Assembly (NCBI GenBank): GCA_965228625.1
Contig: OZ245829.1
Location: 1,798,001 to 1,862,000 of the forward strand
Direction: 5' to 3'
Source: UBA2767 sp965228625
GTDB taxonomy: Bacteria > Pseudomonadota > Alphaproteobacteria > Rhizobiales > Methyloligellaceae
Length of the DNA: 64,000 nucleotides
Shown here: positions 8,085-17,917 of the stretch, one piece after another
Layout of the letters: every line of letters begins with the position of its first letter
How positions within the stretch are numbered: position 1 is the stretch's first letter
Program-made: the position numbers and the translations under genes
Notes under the pieces: model-generated
Told to the model about the DNA's origin: nothing
Databases searched by the model: none
What the model saw: the letters and a program-made list of their open reading frames with translations, nothing else

Positions 8085-8755
8085 CGAGACGACTCCACCT
8101 GATACATCCATTCGTAAAGGTTGCGCAGCATGCCTGCAGTTGCCCCCCAGATAAAGCGGTCCCCATACGGCATGGCGTAGAATTTGCGCCGGCGGCCCCG
8201 CCACTCGCGCGTATGAATCTCGTGATTTTTCGCATTCATGAGAAAACTGAGAGGCACGTCGAACACGTCCGCGACTTCGTTGTGGTCCGGAACAACCGAA
8301 TAGCCGTCCCTGATGACGCCGACCAGCGGTGAAATCCGGTAGCCGGTTGACGTCACGTAGTCATCCAGAAAGCCGATCGGGTCGACAAACCGCGGATCGA
8401 GGCTGATCTCCTCCGATGCTTCCCTGAGGGCCGTATCAACCGCACTACCATCTGCGGCATCCATCTTGCCGCCGGGAAACGAAATCTGCCCGGCGTGTGT
8501 CGGCAGATGATCGGTCCTTTGTGTAAACAAAACAGATGCCTGGTCGTCGCGCTCGATAACCGGGATCAGGACGGCCGCCAGCCTTTTCTCGTACGTTCCG
8601 TCCATATTGGCCAGTTCGGGATCAAGCTCAAAGTCGTGGCGCATGACGCCGGAATCCGTCGTCTGCACCTCTGTCGGTTTGAGCACTCCTTCGGCGCGCG
8701 CGCGCAGTTCCGCCACGGAGAAAACGCCCGCCTTGCCAACCTGCATGAGTGTCAT
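8081..8755 (-). CDS. Nudix hydrolase, CoA pyrophosphatase (NudL-like)
   Basis: 224 residues from ATG 8755, with GAGG upstream. The Nudix box is complete: it begins GGKMDAADG and ends REASEEISL, providing the REx-EE metal ligands. Just before it is VLFTQRTDHLPTHAGQISFP, which resembles the extra motif of the CoA pyrophosphatase subfamily (NudL/YeaB, LLT-R followed by H-GQVSFPGG). These enzymes hydrolyse CoA or acyl-CoA to 3',5'-ADP and phosphopantetheine. It leads the leftward operon with the DUF6111-type gene and cca. Confidence 0.87.
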   Translation of the reverse strand: MTLMQVGKAGVFSVAELRARAEGVLKPTEVQTTDSGVMRHDFELDPELANMDGTYEKRLAAVLIPVIERDDQASVLFTQRTDHLPTHAGQISFPGGKMDAADGSAVDTALREASEEISLDPRFVDPIGFLDDYVTSTGYRISPLVGVIRDGYSVVPDHNEVADVFDVPLSFLMNAKNHEIHTREWRGRRRKFYAMPYGDRFIWGATAGMLRNLYEWMYQVESSR

Positions 8756-8931
8756 TGCTCATTGCCTCAATGCAAATCCGCCGGATGACGGTTGCGCCGG
8801 GGTCGAGTTGCAAAAGTCCTGTGGAACGCCGACACTGGCTTGCGACGGCGTCTTGCGGCCCTAACACGATTGTGACCTAATTTCGCTGCAAACTGTTCCG
8901 AACGATCCCTTTGAGCTTTATATTCATCACC

Positions 8932-9930
8932 ATGAGCGCACTAAGTCAAACAGACGAAAACCTTGAAGAACGCCTCGAAGAAACGGGCGAAAGAGTCGGC
9001 CGTGTTCACAAGGCGGCAGCCTCCGTGATCTTCGGCCAGGACCAGGTCATCGAGCTGACTCTCATTACGCTGCTCTCGGGCGGCCACGCCCTTCTGATCG
9101 GCGTACCCGGACTGGCGAAGACCAGCCTGGTCGAAACCCTTGGGACCGTTCTCGGCCTCGATAACAAGCGTATTCAGTTCACGCCTGACCTGATGCCATC
9201 CGACATTGTCGGGTCGGAGGTGCTGGAAGAAACGGGCCGTGGAAAACGCTCCTTCCGGTTTGTGGAAGGCCCTGTGTTCACGCAGCTTCTGATGGCCGAC
9301 GAGATCAACAGGGCAAGCCCGAAGACCCAGTCAGCCCTGCTTCAGGCGATGCAGGAACACCACGTGACAGTCGCCGGAACGGACCATACCGTGCCCCGCC
9401 CGTTCCATGTGCTTGCCACCCAGAACCCGCTTGAACAGGAAGGCACGTATCCGTTGCCGGAAGCGCAGCTTGACCGGTTCCTGTTGCAGGTCGACATCGA
9501 CTATCCCGACGTGGTCGCGGAACGCCGCATGTTGTTCGCGACGACCGGAACGGAGGAGACCAAACTGAAAGCCATCATCGACGAGGCTGAACTGATGGCG
9601 GCTCAGCGGCTGGTACGGCAGATTCCGGTCGGCGAAAAGGTGGTCGACGCGATTCTGGACCTGGTGCGGTCGGCACGCCCCGGAGCAGACGCGGACGACG
9701 CCATCAATGACCAGATCGCGTGGGGCCCGGGACCACGGGCGAGCCAGTCCTTAATGCTGGCGGTGCGGGCCAAAGCCCTGATCGACGGGCGTCTGTCGCC
9801 TTCGGTGGACGATGTCATCGCCCTCGCCGAACCGGTCCTGAAGCATCGTATGGCATTGACGTTTGCCGCCCGCGCGGAAGGTATTACCCTGCAATCGGTC
9901 ATTGAGTCACTGACGAAACGACTGGGATAG
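8932..9930 (+). CDS. MoxR family AAA+ ATPase
   Basis: About 332 residues from ATG 8932; a TTG seven codons upstream is also open. The AAA+ module has Walker A as GVPGLAKTSLVE, Walker B as LLMADEINRASPKTQSALL, sensor 1 as VLATQNPLEQEGTYPLPEAQLDRF, and a C-terminal lid domain. MoxR ATPases act as chaperones that activate or insert cofactors into partner proteins, usually together with von Willebrand-type proteins. It is followed after 9 bases by a DUF58 gene and then two large membrane proteins, the standard MoxR operon of alphaproteobacteria. It is divergent from the Nudix-cca operon across 8756-8931. Confidence 0.93.
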   Translation: MSALSQTDENLEERLEETGERVGRVHKAAASVIFGQDQVIELTLITLLSGGHALLIGVPGLAKTSLVETLGTVLGLDNKRIQFTPDLMPSDIVGSEVLEETGRGKRSFRFVEGPVFTQLLMADEINRASPKTQSALLQAMQEHHVTVAGTDHTVPRPFHVLATQNPLEQEGTYPLPEAQLDRFLLQVDIDYPDVVAERRMLFATTGTEETKLKAIIDEAELMAAQRLVRQIPVGEKVVDAILDLVRSARPGADADDAINDQIAWGPGPRASQSLMLAVRAKALIDGRLSPSVDDVIALAEPVLKHRMALTFAARAEGITLQSVIESLTKRLG

Positions 9931-9939
9931 ACAGCGGTC

Positions 9940-10911
9940 GTGCCCCCAATCGCTGACAGCAAAAGAACATCACCGCTCGGCGAGCTCGAGTCGCGCGCCT
10001 ACGCGCTCGCGGAACGTGTGCCGTCGCTGCTGGTCGCGGCGCGCCGCGTATCGCACACGGTTGCGCACGGGATACATGGGCGCCGCCGTCGCGGGCCCGG
10101 TGAAACGTTCTGGCAGTTCCGCCACTTCGAGAACAGTGATGCCGCGGAGACCATCGACTGGCGGCGGTCGGCAAGCTCGGACCATCTATATGTGCGCGAG
10201 CGCGAGTGGGAAGCGGCGCACACGGCGTGGATCTGGGTCGACATGTCGCTGTCCATGGCCTTCCGTTCACACCTGTCGCAGACCTCGAAGATCGACCGGA
10301 CCATCATTCTCGCACTGGCGACCGGCGATTTGCTTGTTCGCGGCGGCGAACGTATCGGGTTCATCGGTGGCCGGGCGCGCGTCGGCCGGATGGCCGTGAC
10401 CCAATTGGCGCTGTCGATTGCCCGCCGGGCGAACGATCCCGCGCTCGAGCAGGACAGTCTGCCCCCGGCGGCGGCGCTCGGCGAGTTCTCCGAATGCCTG
10501 CTCTTCTCGGATTTTCTCGAGCCGGTGGACGTGATCGTGCCGCGGCTCGAACAGTTGGCGATGCAGGGCGTGCGCGGACACCTGGTGCAGATTCTCGATC
10601 CCGCCGAGGAGACGCTGCCGTACAAGGGCCGAACGGAGTTTACCGGTTCCGAGGACGGGGAACGCATGATCGCGGGACGCGCCGAAAGCCTTCGCGAACG
10701 CTACCACGAACGCCTCAGGTCGCACCGCCGCGAGCTGAACGAGGCGTTGCGGCGACTCGAATGGTCTCTGCTCGTGCACCACACCGACCGACCGGCCGAG
10801 GAAGCGCTGCTTGCGCTGCATGCCCGTCTGGCCGGCATGGAGCATGACTATCGTTACCGCCCCTCCGCTGAACCGATGGATCCCGGCCTGACCACGGAGG
10901 CCGCGTCATGA
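9940..10911 (+). CDS. DUF58 domain protein (MoxR operon partner)
   Basis: 323 residues from a GTG start. The N-terminal part holds GIHGRRRRGPGETFWQFRHF and a DUF58 core with DWRRSASSDHLYVREREW, followed by AHTAWIWVDMSLSM, a vWA-like metal-site strand (DxSxSM). No transmembrane helix is visible, so the protein is likely cytoplasmic or peripheral. DUF58 proteins are the usual partners of MoxR ATPases and may act as the adaptor or client of the chaperone. Its end overlaps the start of the next gene by four bases (ATGA). Confidence 0.88.
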   Translation: MPPIADSKRTSPLGELESRAYALAERVPSLLVAARRVSHTVAHGIHGRRRRGPGETFWQFRHFENSDAAETIDWRRSASSDHLYVREREWEAAHTAWIWVDMSLSMAFRSHLSQTSKIDRTIILALATGDLLVRGGERIGFIGGRARVGRMAVTQLALSIARRANDPALEQDSLPPAAALGEFSECLLFSDFLEPVDVIVPRLEQLAMQGVRGHLVQILDPAEETLPYKGRTEFTGSEDGERMIAGRAESLRERYHERLRSHRRELNEALRRLEWSLLVHHTDRPAEEALLALHARLAGMEHDYRYRPSAEPMDPGLTTEAAS

Positions 10912-13757
10912 TGGCCCTCGGTCCGATCGGGTTCATGCAGCCGTGGGTGCTGACCGCGCTCATCGCACTGCCGGCAATCTGGTGGCTGTTGCGGCTGACG
11001 CCGCCGCGCCCCGAACGCGTCGTGTTTCCGCCGACGCGCCTGCTCAAGGGGCTTGAAGATTCCGAACAGACCTCGGCGCACAGTCCGTGGTGGCTGACGG
11101 CGCTCCGCATGCTGCTGGCGACGCTGCTGATCGGCGCGCTGGCCGGACCCGTTCTGCATCCCGATCGCGATGCGCTGCCGGGATCGGGACCGGTGCTCAT
11201 CGTCGTTGACAATGGCTGGGCCAGCGCCAGTCAGTGGCAGGCGCGCCAGAACCTGATCGATGCATATATCTCTCGCGCGGAGCGCGATTCCCGCCCGATC
11301 ATGCTGGCGAGCACAGCCGGCCGTGGGGACGCCCGGATCACGACGATGGGACCGCAAAAGGCGCGGGAGGCCGCCGCCAGCCTGCAGCCGCATCCTTACA
11401 ATCCTGACCGGGCACGCCTGGCCGAAAAGCTGCTCAACGAGATCAATGCCGGCGACGCCGGAGCCGCCTTGTGGCTGACAGACGGCCTCGATTACGGCAA
11501 CGCATCGACCTTCGCGAACACACTCTCCGAACTCGTGGGTGGTAACGCGGGCGTCACCATCGCGACGCCGGAAAGCGCGGAGAACCCGATCGCGCTGCGC
11601 GCCAACATTGCGGAGAAAGGCGCCCTCGTTGCCCAGGTCGTAAGCGCGGGCGAGATCAACCGGACCGGGATCGTACGGGCCTTTACGGCGCGTGGTGAAC
11701 AGCTCGGCGAAGTGCCTTTCACGCTGGCGCGCGGAAACACGACCGCCGACGCCGAGATCGAACTGCCGCTCGAGATTCGCAACCAGATCGCCCGCCTCGA
11801 GATCGGCGGCGAGACCTCTGCGGGCGCGGTCCATCTGCTTGACGCACGCTCGCACTGGCGCCGCGTCGGCGTCATTTCCGGCGACGCCCAGGAGCTGGCT
11901 CAACCGTTGCTCTCCTCCGTCTACTACGTGGAACGCGCGCTGACGCCCTATGCGGACGTTGTCACCGCAAACGGCAGCAACATCGCCTCCGATGTCACGG
12001 ACCTTCTGGCGCGTGACCCGTCGGTCATGGTTCTGGCGGACATCGGCAAGATTGTCCCGAGCTCACTTGAAGCGATCGAGTCATGGGTCGACCGGGGTGG
12101 AACGCTGATCCGATTCTCCGGCCCGCGCCTTGAAAAGGACGTCGATCAACTGCTGCCCACAGCTTTGCGGCGCGGCGGTCGCACGCTCGGCGGGTCACTG
12201 TCGTGGAGCACGCCGCAGCAGCTTGCACCGTTCGAGGAGACGAGCCCGTTTTACGGATTGGAGATCTCGCCCGAGGTCACCGTACGTCGCCAGGTTCTCG
12301 CCGATCCGGCCGCGGGGCCGCGGGCCGATGTCTGGGCGCGGCTGAAGGACGGCACGCCCCTGGTCAGCGCGGCGCGGCGCGGTGACGGCTGGCTTGTGCT
12401 GTTCCACGTCACCGCGAACTCGGACTGGTCCAACCTGCCCATATCCGGCCTGTTCGTCGAGATGCTGCGGCGGATTACGGAGCGCTCGGTGATCACCGCT
12501 GGCGACGTCCAGGGCTCCGGCACGAGCCCGTCGGCAGGCGACTCGGCAGCGCAGAAACCCACTGGTCTGCTTTCGCCGCGGCAAGTGCTCGACGGCTTCG
12601 GACAGCTCGTCTCTCCGCCTCCCGCAGTGTCCCCGATCGAGGCCAGCAAGCTCGAGGAGACCCGCGTGAGCCCGTCGCATCTGCCGGGATACTATGGCCC
12701 CGCCGGCGCGACCCGCGCGCTGAACCTGATCCGCCCGCAAACGGCGCTCCAGCCGCTGACCGGGATTTCTGCAGACGGCCAGCAGATCGGCTATGCCGTG
12801 CAGGCTGCTGTTCAGCTCAAGCCCTGGCTGCTGGGTGCGGCGTTGATCATCTTCCTCGCCGACATGATTGCCGTGCTGATGTTCTCCGCCGGGGCCCGGC
12901 TGATGTCGGCGGCCCGGGGCGCAACGGCGATGCTCGCGGTCGTGGCTCTTGGCCTTGCGCTCACCGCGCAACCGCTCGTTGCCCAGGAGAGCGACAATCC
13001 GGAGGATCTGAAGGCGCTCGACGCCACGCTGAACACGCGTCTGGCTTACGTTGTGACGGGAGACCAGAACATCGACCAGGTGAGCCTGGCGGGTCTGACC
13101 GGCCTCAGCCGCGTCCTGCGGGCGCGGACGGCGATCGAACCGGCTGACCCGGTAGGCATCGATGTCGAGAAGGATGAACTTGCGTTCTATCCCCTGCTCT
13201 ACTGGCCCGTTCCCGGAGACGCGAGACAACTGTCCGAACAGACGCTGGCCAAGATCGACGCCTATATGAAGCAGGGCGGCATGATCATTTTCGATACCCG
13301 CGATTATCAGAGCGCGATGCCGTCCGGCGTCGGCACGCAGGGGCCCGGATCGACGGCTCTGTCGCGCCTCGTCGGCGAACTCGACGTGCCGCCGCTTGAG
13401 CCGGTCCCGGAAAACCACGTGCTGACGAAAGCGTTCTACCTGCTCAAGACGTTCCCGGGCCGTTGGGACGGCGGCTCGCTATGGGTGGAAGCCACGCCGA
13501 CGAGCGAAGCGGACAAGTCCCGCCGGGCGCGGCGAACGGACGGTGTCAGTTCGCTGCTGATCACTTCGAACGACTTCGCCGCCGCATGGGCCCTCGATGA
13601 CAGCAACCGTGCCCTGTTTCCGGTTGTTCCCGGCGGGGAAGTGCAGCGCGAGATGGCGTTTCGCGTGGGGGTCAACATCGTGATGTATGCGCTGACCGGC
13701 AATTACAAGGCCGATCAGGTGCACGTCCCGGCGCTGCTTGAGCGGCTGGGGCAGTAA
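10908..13757 (+). CDS. BatA-like / DUF4159 domain membrane protein
   Basis: 949 residues. The N terminus is a BatA-type membrane module with two helices (WVLTALIALPAIWWLL and MLLATLLIGALAGPV) and PERVVFPPTRLLKGL between them. The middle is a long periplasm-facing region with a vWA-like strand (VLIVVDNGWAS) and a glutamine-amidotransferase-like fold. Two more helices lie near residues 635-695 (LLGAALIIFLADMIAVL, ATAMLAVVALGLALT). The last 250 residues are a DUF4159 domain, with RLAYVVTGDQNIDQVSLAGL and FYPLLYWPV. The set MoxR-DUF58-this-next is thought to serve envelope integrity or metalloenzyme maturation; the exact job is not known. Confidence 0.85.
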   Translation: MMALGPIGFMQPWVLTALIALPAIWWLLRLTPPRPERVVFPPTRLLKGLEDSEQTSAHSPWWLTALRMLLATLLIGALAGPVLHPDRDALPGSGPVLIVVDNGWASASQWQARQNLIDAYISRAERDSRPIMLASTAGRGDARITTMGPQKAREAAASLQPHPYNPDRARLAEKLLNEINAGDAGAALWLTDGLDYGNASTFANTLSELVGGNAGVTIATPESAENPIALRANIAEKGALVAQVVSAGEINRTGIVRAFTARGEQLGEVPFTLARGNTTADAEIELPLEIRNQIARLEIGGETSAGAVHLLDARSHWRRVGVISGDAQELAQPLLSSVYYVERALTPYADVVTANGSNIASDVTDLLARDPSVMVLADIGKIVPSSLEAIESWVDRGGTLIRFSGPRLEKDVDQLLPTALRRGGRTLGGSLSWSTPQQLAPFEETSPFYGLEISPEVTVRRQVLADPAAGPRADVWARLKDGTPLVSAARRGDGWLVLFHVTANSDWSNLPISGLFVEMLRRITERSVITAGDVQGSGTSPSAGDSAAQKPTGLLSPRQVLDGFGQLVSPPPAVSPIEASKLEETRVSPSHLPGYYGPAGATRALNLIRPQTALQPLTGISADGQQIGYAVQAAVQLKPWLLGAALIIFLADMIAVLMFSAGARLMSAARGATAMLAVVALGLALTAQPLVAQESDNPEDLKALDATLNTRLAYVVTGDQNIDQVSLAGLTGLSRVLRARTAIEPADPVGIDVEKDELAFYPLLYWPVPGDARQLSEQTLAKIDAYMKQGGMIIFDTRDYQSAMPSGVGTQGPGSTALSRLVGELDVPPLEPVPENHVLTKAFYLLKTFPGRWDGGSLWVEATPTSEADKSRRARRTDGVSSLLITSNDFAAAWALDDSNRALFPVVPGGEVQREMAFRVGVNIVMYALTGNYKADQVHVPALLERLGQ

Positions 13758-13780
13758 GAGTTGCAGGAACGGTTAAGCTC

Positions 13781-15859
13781 ATGAACTGGATGGTCGAATT
13801 CTCGCCGCTTCTGCCGCTGCAGGCTCTCTATATCCTCGGTGGCATCGGCGTTCTGCTGTCGCTCCTGCTGTTGTGGACGCGTACGCGCGGCGCGTTGCTG
13901 CGCATCGGCGCGCTGGCGCTTCTGCTGCTCGCGCTCGCCAATCCGAGCCTGCGCCAGGAAGACCGCGAGCCGCTGACAAATATTGCCGTCGTCGTCATGG
14001 ACAAGAGCGCGAGCCAGCGCTTTGCCGGCCGCGAGGATGCCGGCGAAGCGGTACGGACCCAGCTTGCCGACCGGCTTTCCGCCGTCGGTGATCTGGAGTT
14101 GCGCTGGCTCACCGCCCCGCTGTCGAGTGGCGGCGACCGCGACGGCACCATGCTGTTTACCGATTTGAGCAAGACCCTTGCCGACATTCCGCCCGACCGG
14201 CTCGCCGGCGTGGTGATCGTGACCGATGGCCAGATCCATGACGTGCCGGCGAACGCATCGGACTACGGGCTTGAAGTGCCGGTACATGCCGTCCTGACCG
14301 GCAAGCCTGACGAGTTCGACCGCCGGTTGGAGATCATTCGCGCGCCGCGCTTCGGTATTGTCGACAGCGTGCAGGATGCAGAGGTGCGCGTCGTCGACCA
14401 TCCCTCGAACGACCGGAGCGCCAGCGTCGAGCTGACCATCCGCTGGGGCGACCAGACCGAGGAAACGCGCCGGGTTCAACCGGGAGAACCGGTCACCATT
14501 CCGATCCGTTTCCCGCATGCCGGACTGAACATCGTCGAGCTGGAAGTCGAAACCGCCCCGGGTGAACTGACCACCGCCAACAACAAGGCGGTGATTGCCG
14601 CGGAGGGCGTGCGCGAAAACCTGCGCGTGCTGCTGGTTTCCGGAGAGCCGCACGCGGGCGAACGGACGTGGCGCAATCTTCTCAAATCCGATGCGGCGGT
14701 GGACCTTGTCCATTTCACGATCCTGCGCCCGCCGGAGAAGCAGGACGGGACTCCCATCAACCAGCTCTCGCTGATCGCCTTTCCGACACGTGAGCTGTTC
14801 TCCGAGAAGCTCGAGGAATTCGACCTGATCATCTTCGACCGCTATCACAGGCGCGGGGTACTGCCCCTGCTCTATCTCGACAATGTCGCGCAATATGTCG
14901 AGAACGGCGGAGCGGTACTGGTCGCAGCAGGCCAGCGTTACGCTTCGCCGACGAGCCTTTTCCGCACGCCGCTTGCGCACGTTCTGCCCGCCGCACCCAC
15001 CGGGCGGCTGATCGAGCAGCCCTACCGCCCGGCAGTGACGGAAACCGGCGACCGCCACCCGGTCACGCGGGGTCTGGACGACGGATCGACGGAAGCGCCC
15101 AACTGGGGCCGCTGGTTCCGGCTGATCGATACCGAAAATCCAACCGGCGACGTGCTGATGAACGGCCCGCTGGACAAGCCGCTCCTCATTCTCAACAGGA
15201 TCAAGGAAGGCCGTGTCGCGTTGCTTCTGTCAGACCATGCCTGGCTATGGGCTCGTGGTTTCGAGGGTGGCGGCCCGTATACGGCATTGCTGCGGCGCCT
15301 TGCCCACTGGCTGATGAAGGAACCGGACCTGGAAGAGGACGTACTTCTCGCATCGGGTGAGAACAACGCGCTCACCATCGAGCGCCGCTCCATGGACGAT
15401 ACGGTCGAGCCGGTGGAGGTCACGCTTCCCAACGGTGAGATCCGCAGCGTTGAGCTGGAGGAAAGCGGTCCCGGCCACTGGCGCGCGGTGTTGAACGCGC
15501 CCGATCACGGCGTGTACCGGCTCAAGTCGGGCGAGCTGCACGCCGTTGCCCATGTGGGCCAGATGAACTCAAAGGAACTTTCCACGCTGAACGCAACCGA
15601 CGAATTGCTGCAGCCCGTCCTCGCACAGACCGGAGGCGGCGCATTCTGGGCGGGTGCGAATGCCGACGATATCGCGCTTCCGCGCGTCGCGATGTTGCGG
15701 TCCGGCCGCCTGATGCACGGGTCCGACTGGATGGGATTCAAGCAGCGGGATGCCTATATCACGCGCGGTGTACGTCTCATTCCCCTGTTCACGGGATTGC
15801 TTGCGCTTGCGGTCCTGCTCGGCGCGCTATCGCTCGCCTGGTTCCGCGAGGGCCGTTAA
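13781..15859 (+). CDS. Large membrane protein of the MoxR operon (vWA/amidotransferase-like ectodomain)
   Basis: 692 residues. Two N-terminal helices (LYILGGIGVLLSLLLLW and IGALALLLLALANPS) and one C-terminal helix (LIPLFTGLLALAVLLGAL) enclose a large domain outside the cytoplasm. The segment NIAVVVMDKSASQRF resembles a vWA metal-ion site (DxSxS, here DKSAS). Later, LRVLLVSGEPHAGERTWRNLL and IIFDRYHRRGVLPLLYLDNV resemble the glutamine-amidotransferase-like domain seen in BatA-type proteins. It follows the DUF4159 gene by 23 bases and closes the operon. Catalytic residues for amidotransferase activity are not evident, so a structural or binding role is more likely. Confidence 0.75.
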   Translation: MNWMVEFSPLLPLQALYILGGIGVLLSLLLLWTRTRGALLRIGALALLLLALANPSLRQEDREPLTNIAVVVMDKSASQRFAGREDAGEAVRTQLADRLSAVGDLELRWLTAPLSSGGDRDGTMLFTDLSKTLADIPPDRLAGVVIVTDGQIHDVPANASDYGLEVPVHAVLTGKPDEFDRRLEIIRAPRFGIVDSVQDAEVRVVDHPSNDRSASVELTIRWGDQTEETRRVQPGEPVTIPIRFPHAGLNIVELEVETAPGELTTANNKAVIAAEGVRENLRVLLVSGEPHAGERTWRNLLKSDAAVDLVHFTILRPPEKQDGTPINQLSLIAFPTRELFSEKLEEFDLIIFDRYHRRGVLPLLYLDNVAQYVENGGAVLVAAGQRYASPTSLFRTPLAHVLPAAPTGRLIEQPYRPAVTETGDRHPVTRGLDDGSTEAPNWGRWFRLIDTENPTGDVLMNGPLDKPLLILNRIKEGRVALLLSDHAWLWARGFEGGGPYTALLRRLAHWLMKEPDLEEDVLLASGENNALTIERRSMDDTVEPVEVTLPNGEIRSVELEESGPGHWRAVLNAPDHGVYRLKSGELHAVAHVGQMNSKELSTLNATDELLQPVLAQTGGGAFWAGANADDIALPRVAMLRSGRLMHGSDWMGFKQRDAYITRGVRLIPLFTGLLALAVLLGALSLAWFREGR

Positions 15860-15968
15860 AAAGCAATGCATATCATCGCCATAACATGACATTGATGTTT
15901 CGCGTGTCGGCCATCCATGGTTTAAGCTGAGTCGCGATTCTCAGAGGCGGCACTCAAGCGAACGGCAA

Positions 15969-16577
15969 ATGGCACGCGCACCTAAAGTCATGATCGTTTA
16001 CCACAGCTCCTACGGCCACGTGGAAACACTGGCCTATGCGGTGGCGACGGGAGCCCGCGCCGTCGAGGGCGCCGAGGTCCAGGTGCGGCGCGTTCCGGAG
16101 TTGATGCCGGTCGAAGCCATGCAGGCCTCGGGCATGAAAGTGGATCAACCGGCCAATATCGTCGATCCAAACGATCTGGCGGGCTTTGACGCGATCGTCT
16201 TCGGCACGCCGACACGGTTCGGCAACATGTCCTCGCAGATGCGCAATTTCATGGACCAGACGGGCGGGCTCTGGGCGCAGGGTGCGCTCATCGGCAAGGT
16301 CGGAAGTGTGTTCACGGCCAGCAGCACCGGCGGCGGCAACGAGACCACCATCACGTCGGTCTACAATACCCTGATCCATCACGGGATGATCATTGTCGGA
16401 TTGCCCTATTCGGCTCCGGACCTGGCGGACGTTTCGGACGTGCGCGGCGGCTCGCCATACGGCGCGGCAACGATCACCGGCACCGACGGGTCGCGCCAGC
16501 CGAGCCAGAAGGAACTGAACCTGGCGAGCTTCCAGGGCCATCATGTGGCCTCGATCGCCCAGAGACTGATCAGCTAG
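15969..16577 (+). CDS. wrbA: NAD(P)H:quinone oxidoreductase WrbA
   Basis: 202 residues of the flavodoxin-like WrbA family. The FMN phosphate loop is IVYHSSYGHVETLA at the N terminus. Further family motifs are FGTPTRFGNMSSQMRNFMDQTGGLW, of which the core is TRFGNM and TGGLW, then SVFTASSTGGGNETT, and GGSPYGAATITG with the end LASFQGHHVA. WrbA makes a tetramer and reduces quinones by two electrons, which avoids semiquinone radicals. It precedes an aminotransferase and a glutathionyl-hydroquinone reductase on the same strand, so quinone detoxification is a shared theme. Confidence 0.95.
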   Translation: MARAPKVMIVYHSSYGHVETLAYAVATGARAVEGAEVQVRRVPELMPVEAMQASGMKVDQPANIVDPNDLAGFDAIVFGTPTRFGNMSSQMRNFMDQTGGLWAQGALIGKVGSVFTASSTGGGNETTITSVYNTLIHHGMIIVGLPYSAPDLADVSDVRGGSPYGAATITGTDGSRQPSQKELNLASFQGHHVASIAQRLIS

Positions 16578-16610
16578 TCAGCTAGCGCGTACCGCGTTTG
16601 CCCGATTGCC

Positions 16611-17912
16611 ATGACCGAACTGCAGAACATGTCCCCGTCCGATTTGCGCGCGTTCCGAGACAAGGTTCGCGCCGAGTATGACGCGTTTCGTGCGCGCGGG
16701 CTTGCGCTCGACATGACGCGCGGCAAACCTTCGGCTGCGCAACTCGATGTCTCCAACGCCATCCTGCGACTGCCCGACAATGTCGACTACCACCTGGCGG
16801 ACGGCAGCGATGCCCGGAATTATGGGGGTGGCGTGCAGGGCATTCCGGAGGCGCGGGAACTTTTCTCCGAGCTGCTTGGTGCGCCGATCGAACAGATCAT
16901 TGTCGCCGGCAATTCGAGCCTGGCGCTGATGCACGACTGCATCGTCTATGCCTTGCTCACCCCGCTTCCGGGCGGCGAGGCGTCATGGCGCGAAAACGCC
17001 GCCCCGAAATTCATCTGTCCCGTGCCCGGATATGATCGCCATTTCGCGATCTGCGAGGATTTCGGGATCGAGATGATACCCGTGGAGATGACCGGCGAAG
17101 GCCCCGACATGGACCAAGTGGAGCGCCTTGTCGCCGACCCGTTCGTCAAGGGCATGTGGTGCGTGCCAAAATATTCGAACCCGACGGGCGAAACATATTC
17201 GGATGAAACCGTGCGCCGGCTGGCGTCGATGACGACGGGAGCACCGGATTTTCGGTTGTTCTGGGACAACGCCTATGCGCTTCACAACCTCACCGAGCCG
17301 CGCCACGAGATTCTGAACATCCTGGAAGAGTGCGAGAAAGCCGGCAATCCGGACCGCGCCTTCGTGTTCGGGTCGACCTCGAAGATCACATTTGGCGGCG
17401 GCGGCCTGGCCCTGTTTGCCTCATCTCCGGCAAACGTCGCCTGGCTTGCGGCGCGGATGCAGAAACGCACCATCGGACCGGACAAGCTCAACCAGTTGCG
17501 CCATGTGCGCTACCTCAAGGATGTGGCCAGTCTCGACAAGCTCATGGAACGGCACAAGGACCTGATCGCGCCGAAGTTCCAGGCCGTCTACGACGCCTTC
17601 GACAAGCATCTCGCGGGAACGGGCGCCGCCGTATGGACACGGCCTGAGGGCGGATACTTCATCAGCGTCGACGTTCCCGACGGCTGCGCGGCAAAGGTCA
17701 TCGAGCTTTGCGGTGAAGCCGGTGTCACATTGACGCCGGCCGGTTCGACCTATCCGTATGGCAAGGACCCGCGCGACCGCAATGTGCGTGTGGCGCCCAC
17801 CTACCCGGACGTCTCTGAGATTCAGCTCGCCGGTGAAGGGTTGTCCCTGGCTATCCTCGTTGCCGCGGCGGAGCAACTCCTGGCAGCCGACAGCGTGAAG
17901 GAAAACGGTTAG
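16611..17912 (+). CDS. PLP-dependent aminotransferase, aspartate aminotransferase subgroup Ic-like
   Basis: 433 residues of a fold-type I aminotransferase. The PLP lysine is Lys258 in FGSTSKITFGGGG. Other sites are VPKYSNPTGETYSDET with the conserved Asn190, and FRLFWDNAYALH with Asp219 and Tyr222. The N-terminal DMTRGKPSAAQLDVS and YGGGVQGIPEARELFSELL are typical of the subgroup Ic aspartate aminotransferases (PF12897 type), which differ in sequence from the classic AspC enzymes. The reaction would be exchange between aspartate/2-oxoglutarate and oxaloacetate/glutamate. It is followed by the hydroquinone reductase gene after five bases, so they are cotranscribed. Confidence 0.85.
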   Translation: MTELQNMSPSDLRAFRDKVRAEYDAFRARGLALDMTRGKPSAAQLDVSNAILRLPDNVDYHLADGSDARNYGGGVQGIPEARELFSELLGAPIEQIIVAGNSSLALMHDCIVYALLTPLPGGEASWRENAAPKFICPVPGYDRHFAICEDFGIEMIPVEMTGEGPDMDQVERLVADPFVKGMWCVPKYSNPTGETYSDETVRRLASMTTGAPDFRLFWDNAYALHNLTEPRHEILNILEECEKAGNPDRAFVFGSTSKITFGGGGLALFASSPANVAWLAARMQKRTIGPDKLNQLRHVRYLKDVASLDKLMERHKDLIAPKFQAVYDAFDKHLAGTGAAVWTRPEGGYFISVDVPDGCAAKVIELCGEAGVTLTPAGSTYPYGKDPRDRNVRVAPTYPDVSEIQLAGEGLSLAILVAAAEQLLAADSVKENG

Positions 17913-17917
17913 AATTC

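Noticed and set aside
13715..15058. Open frame of 447 codons on the minus strand
   Set aside because: It is opposite the operon's last membrane protein and does not resemble any family; a codon-bias shadow.
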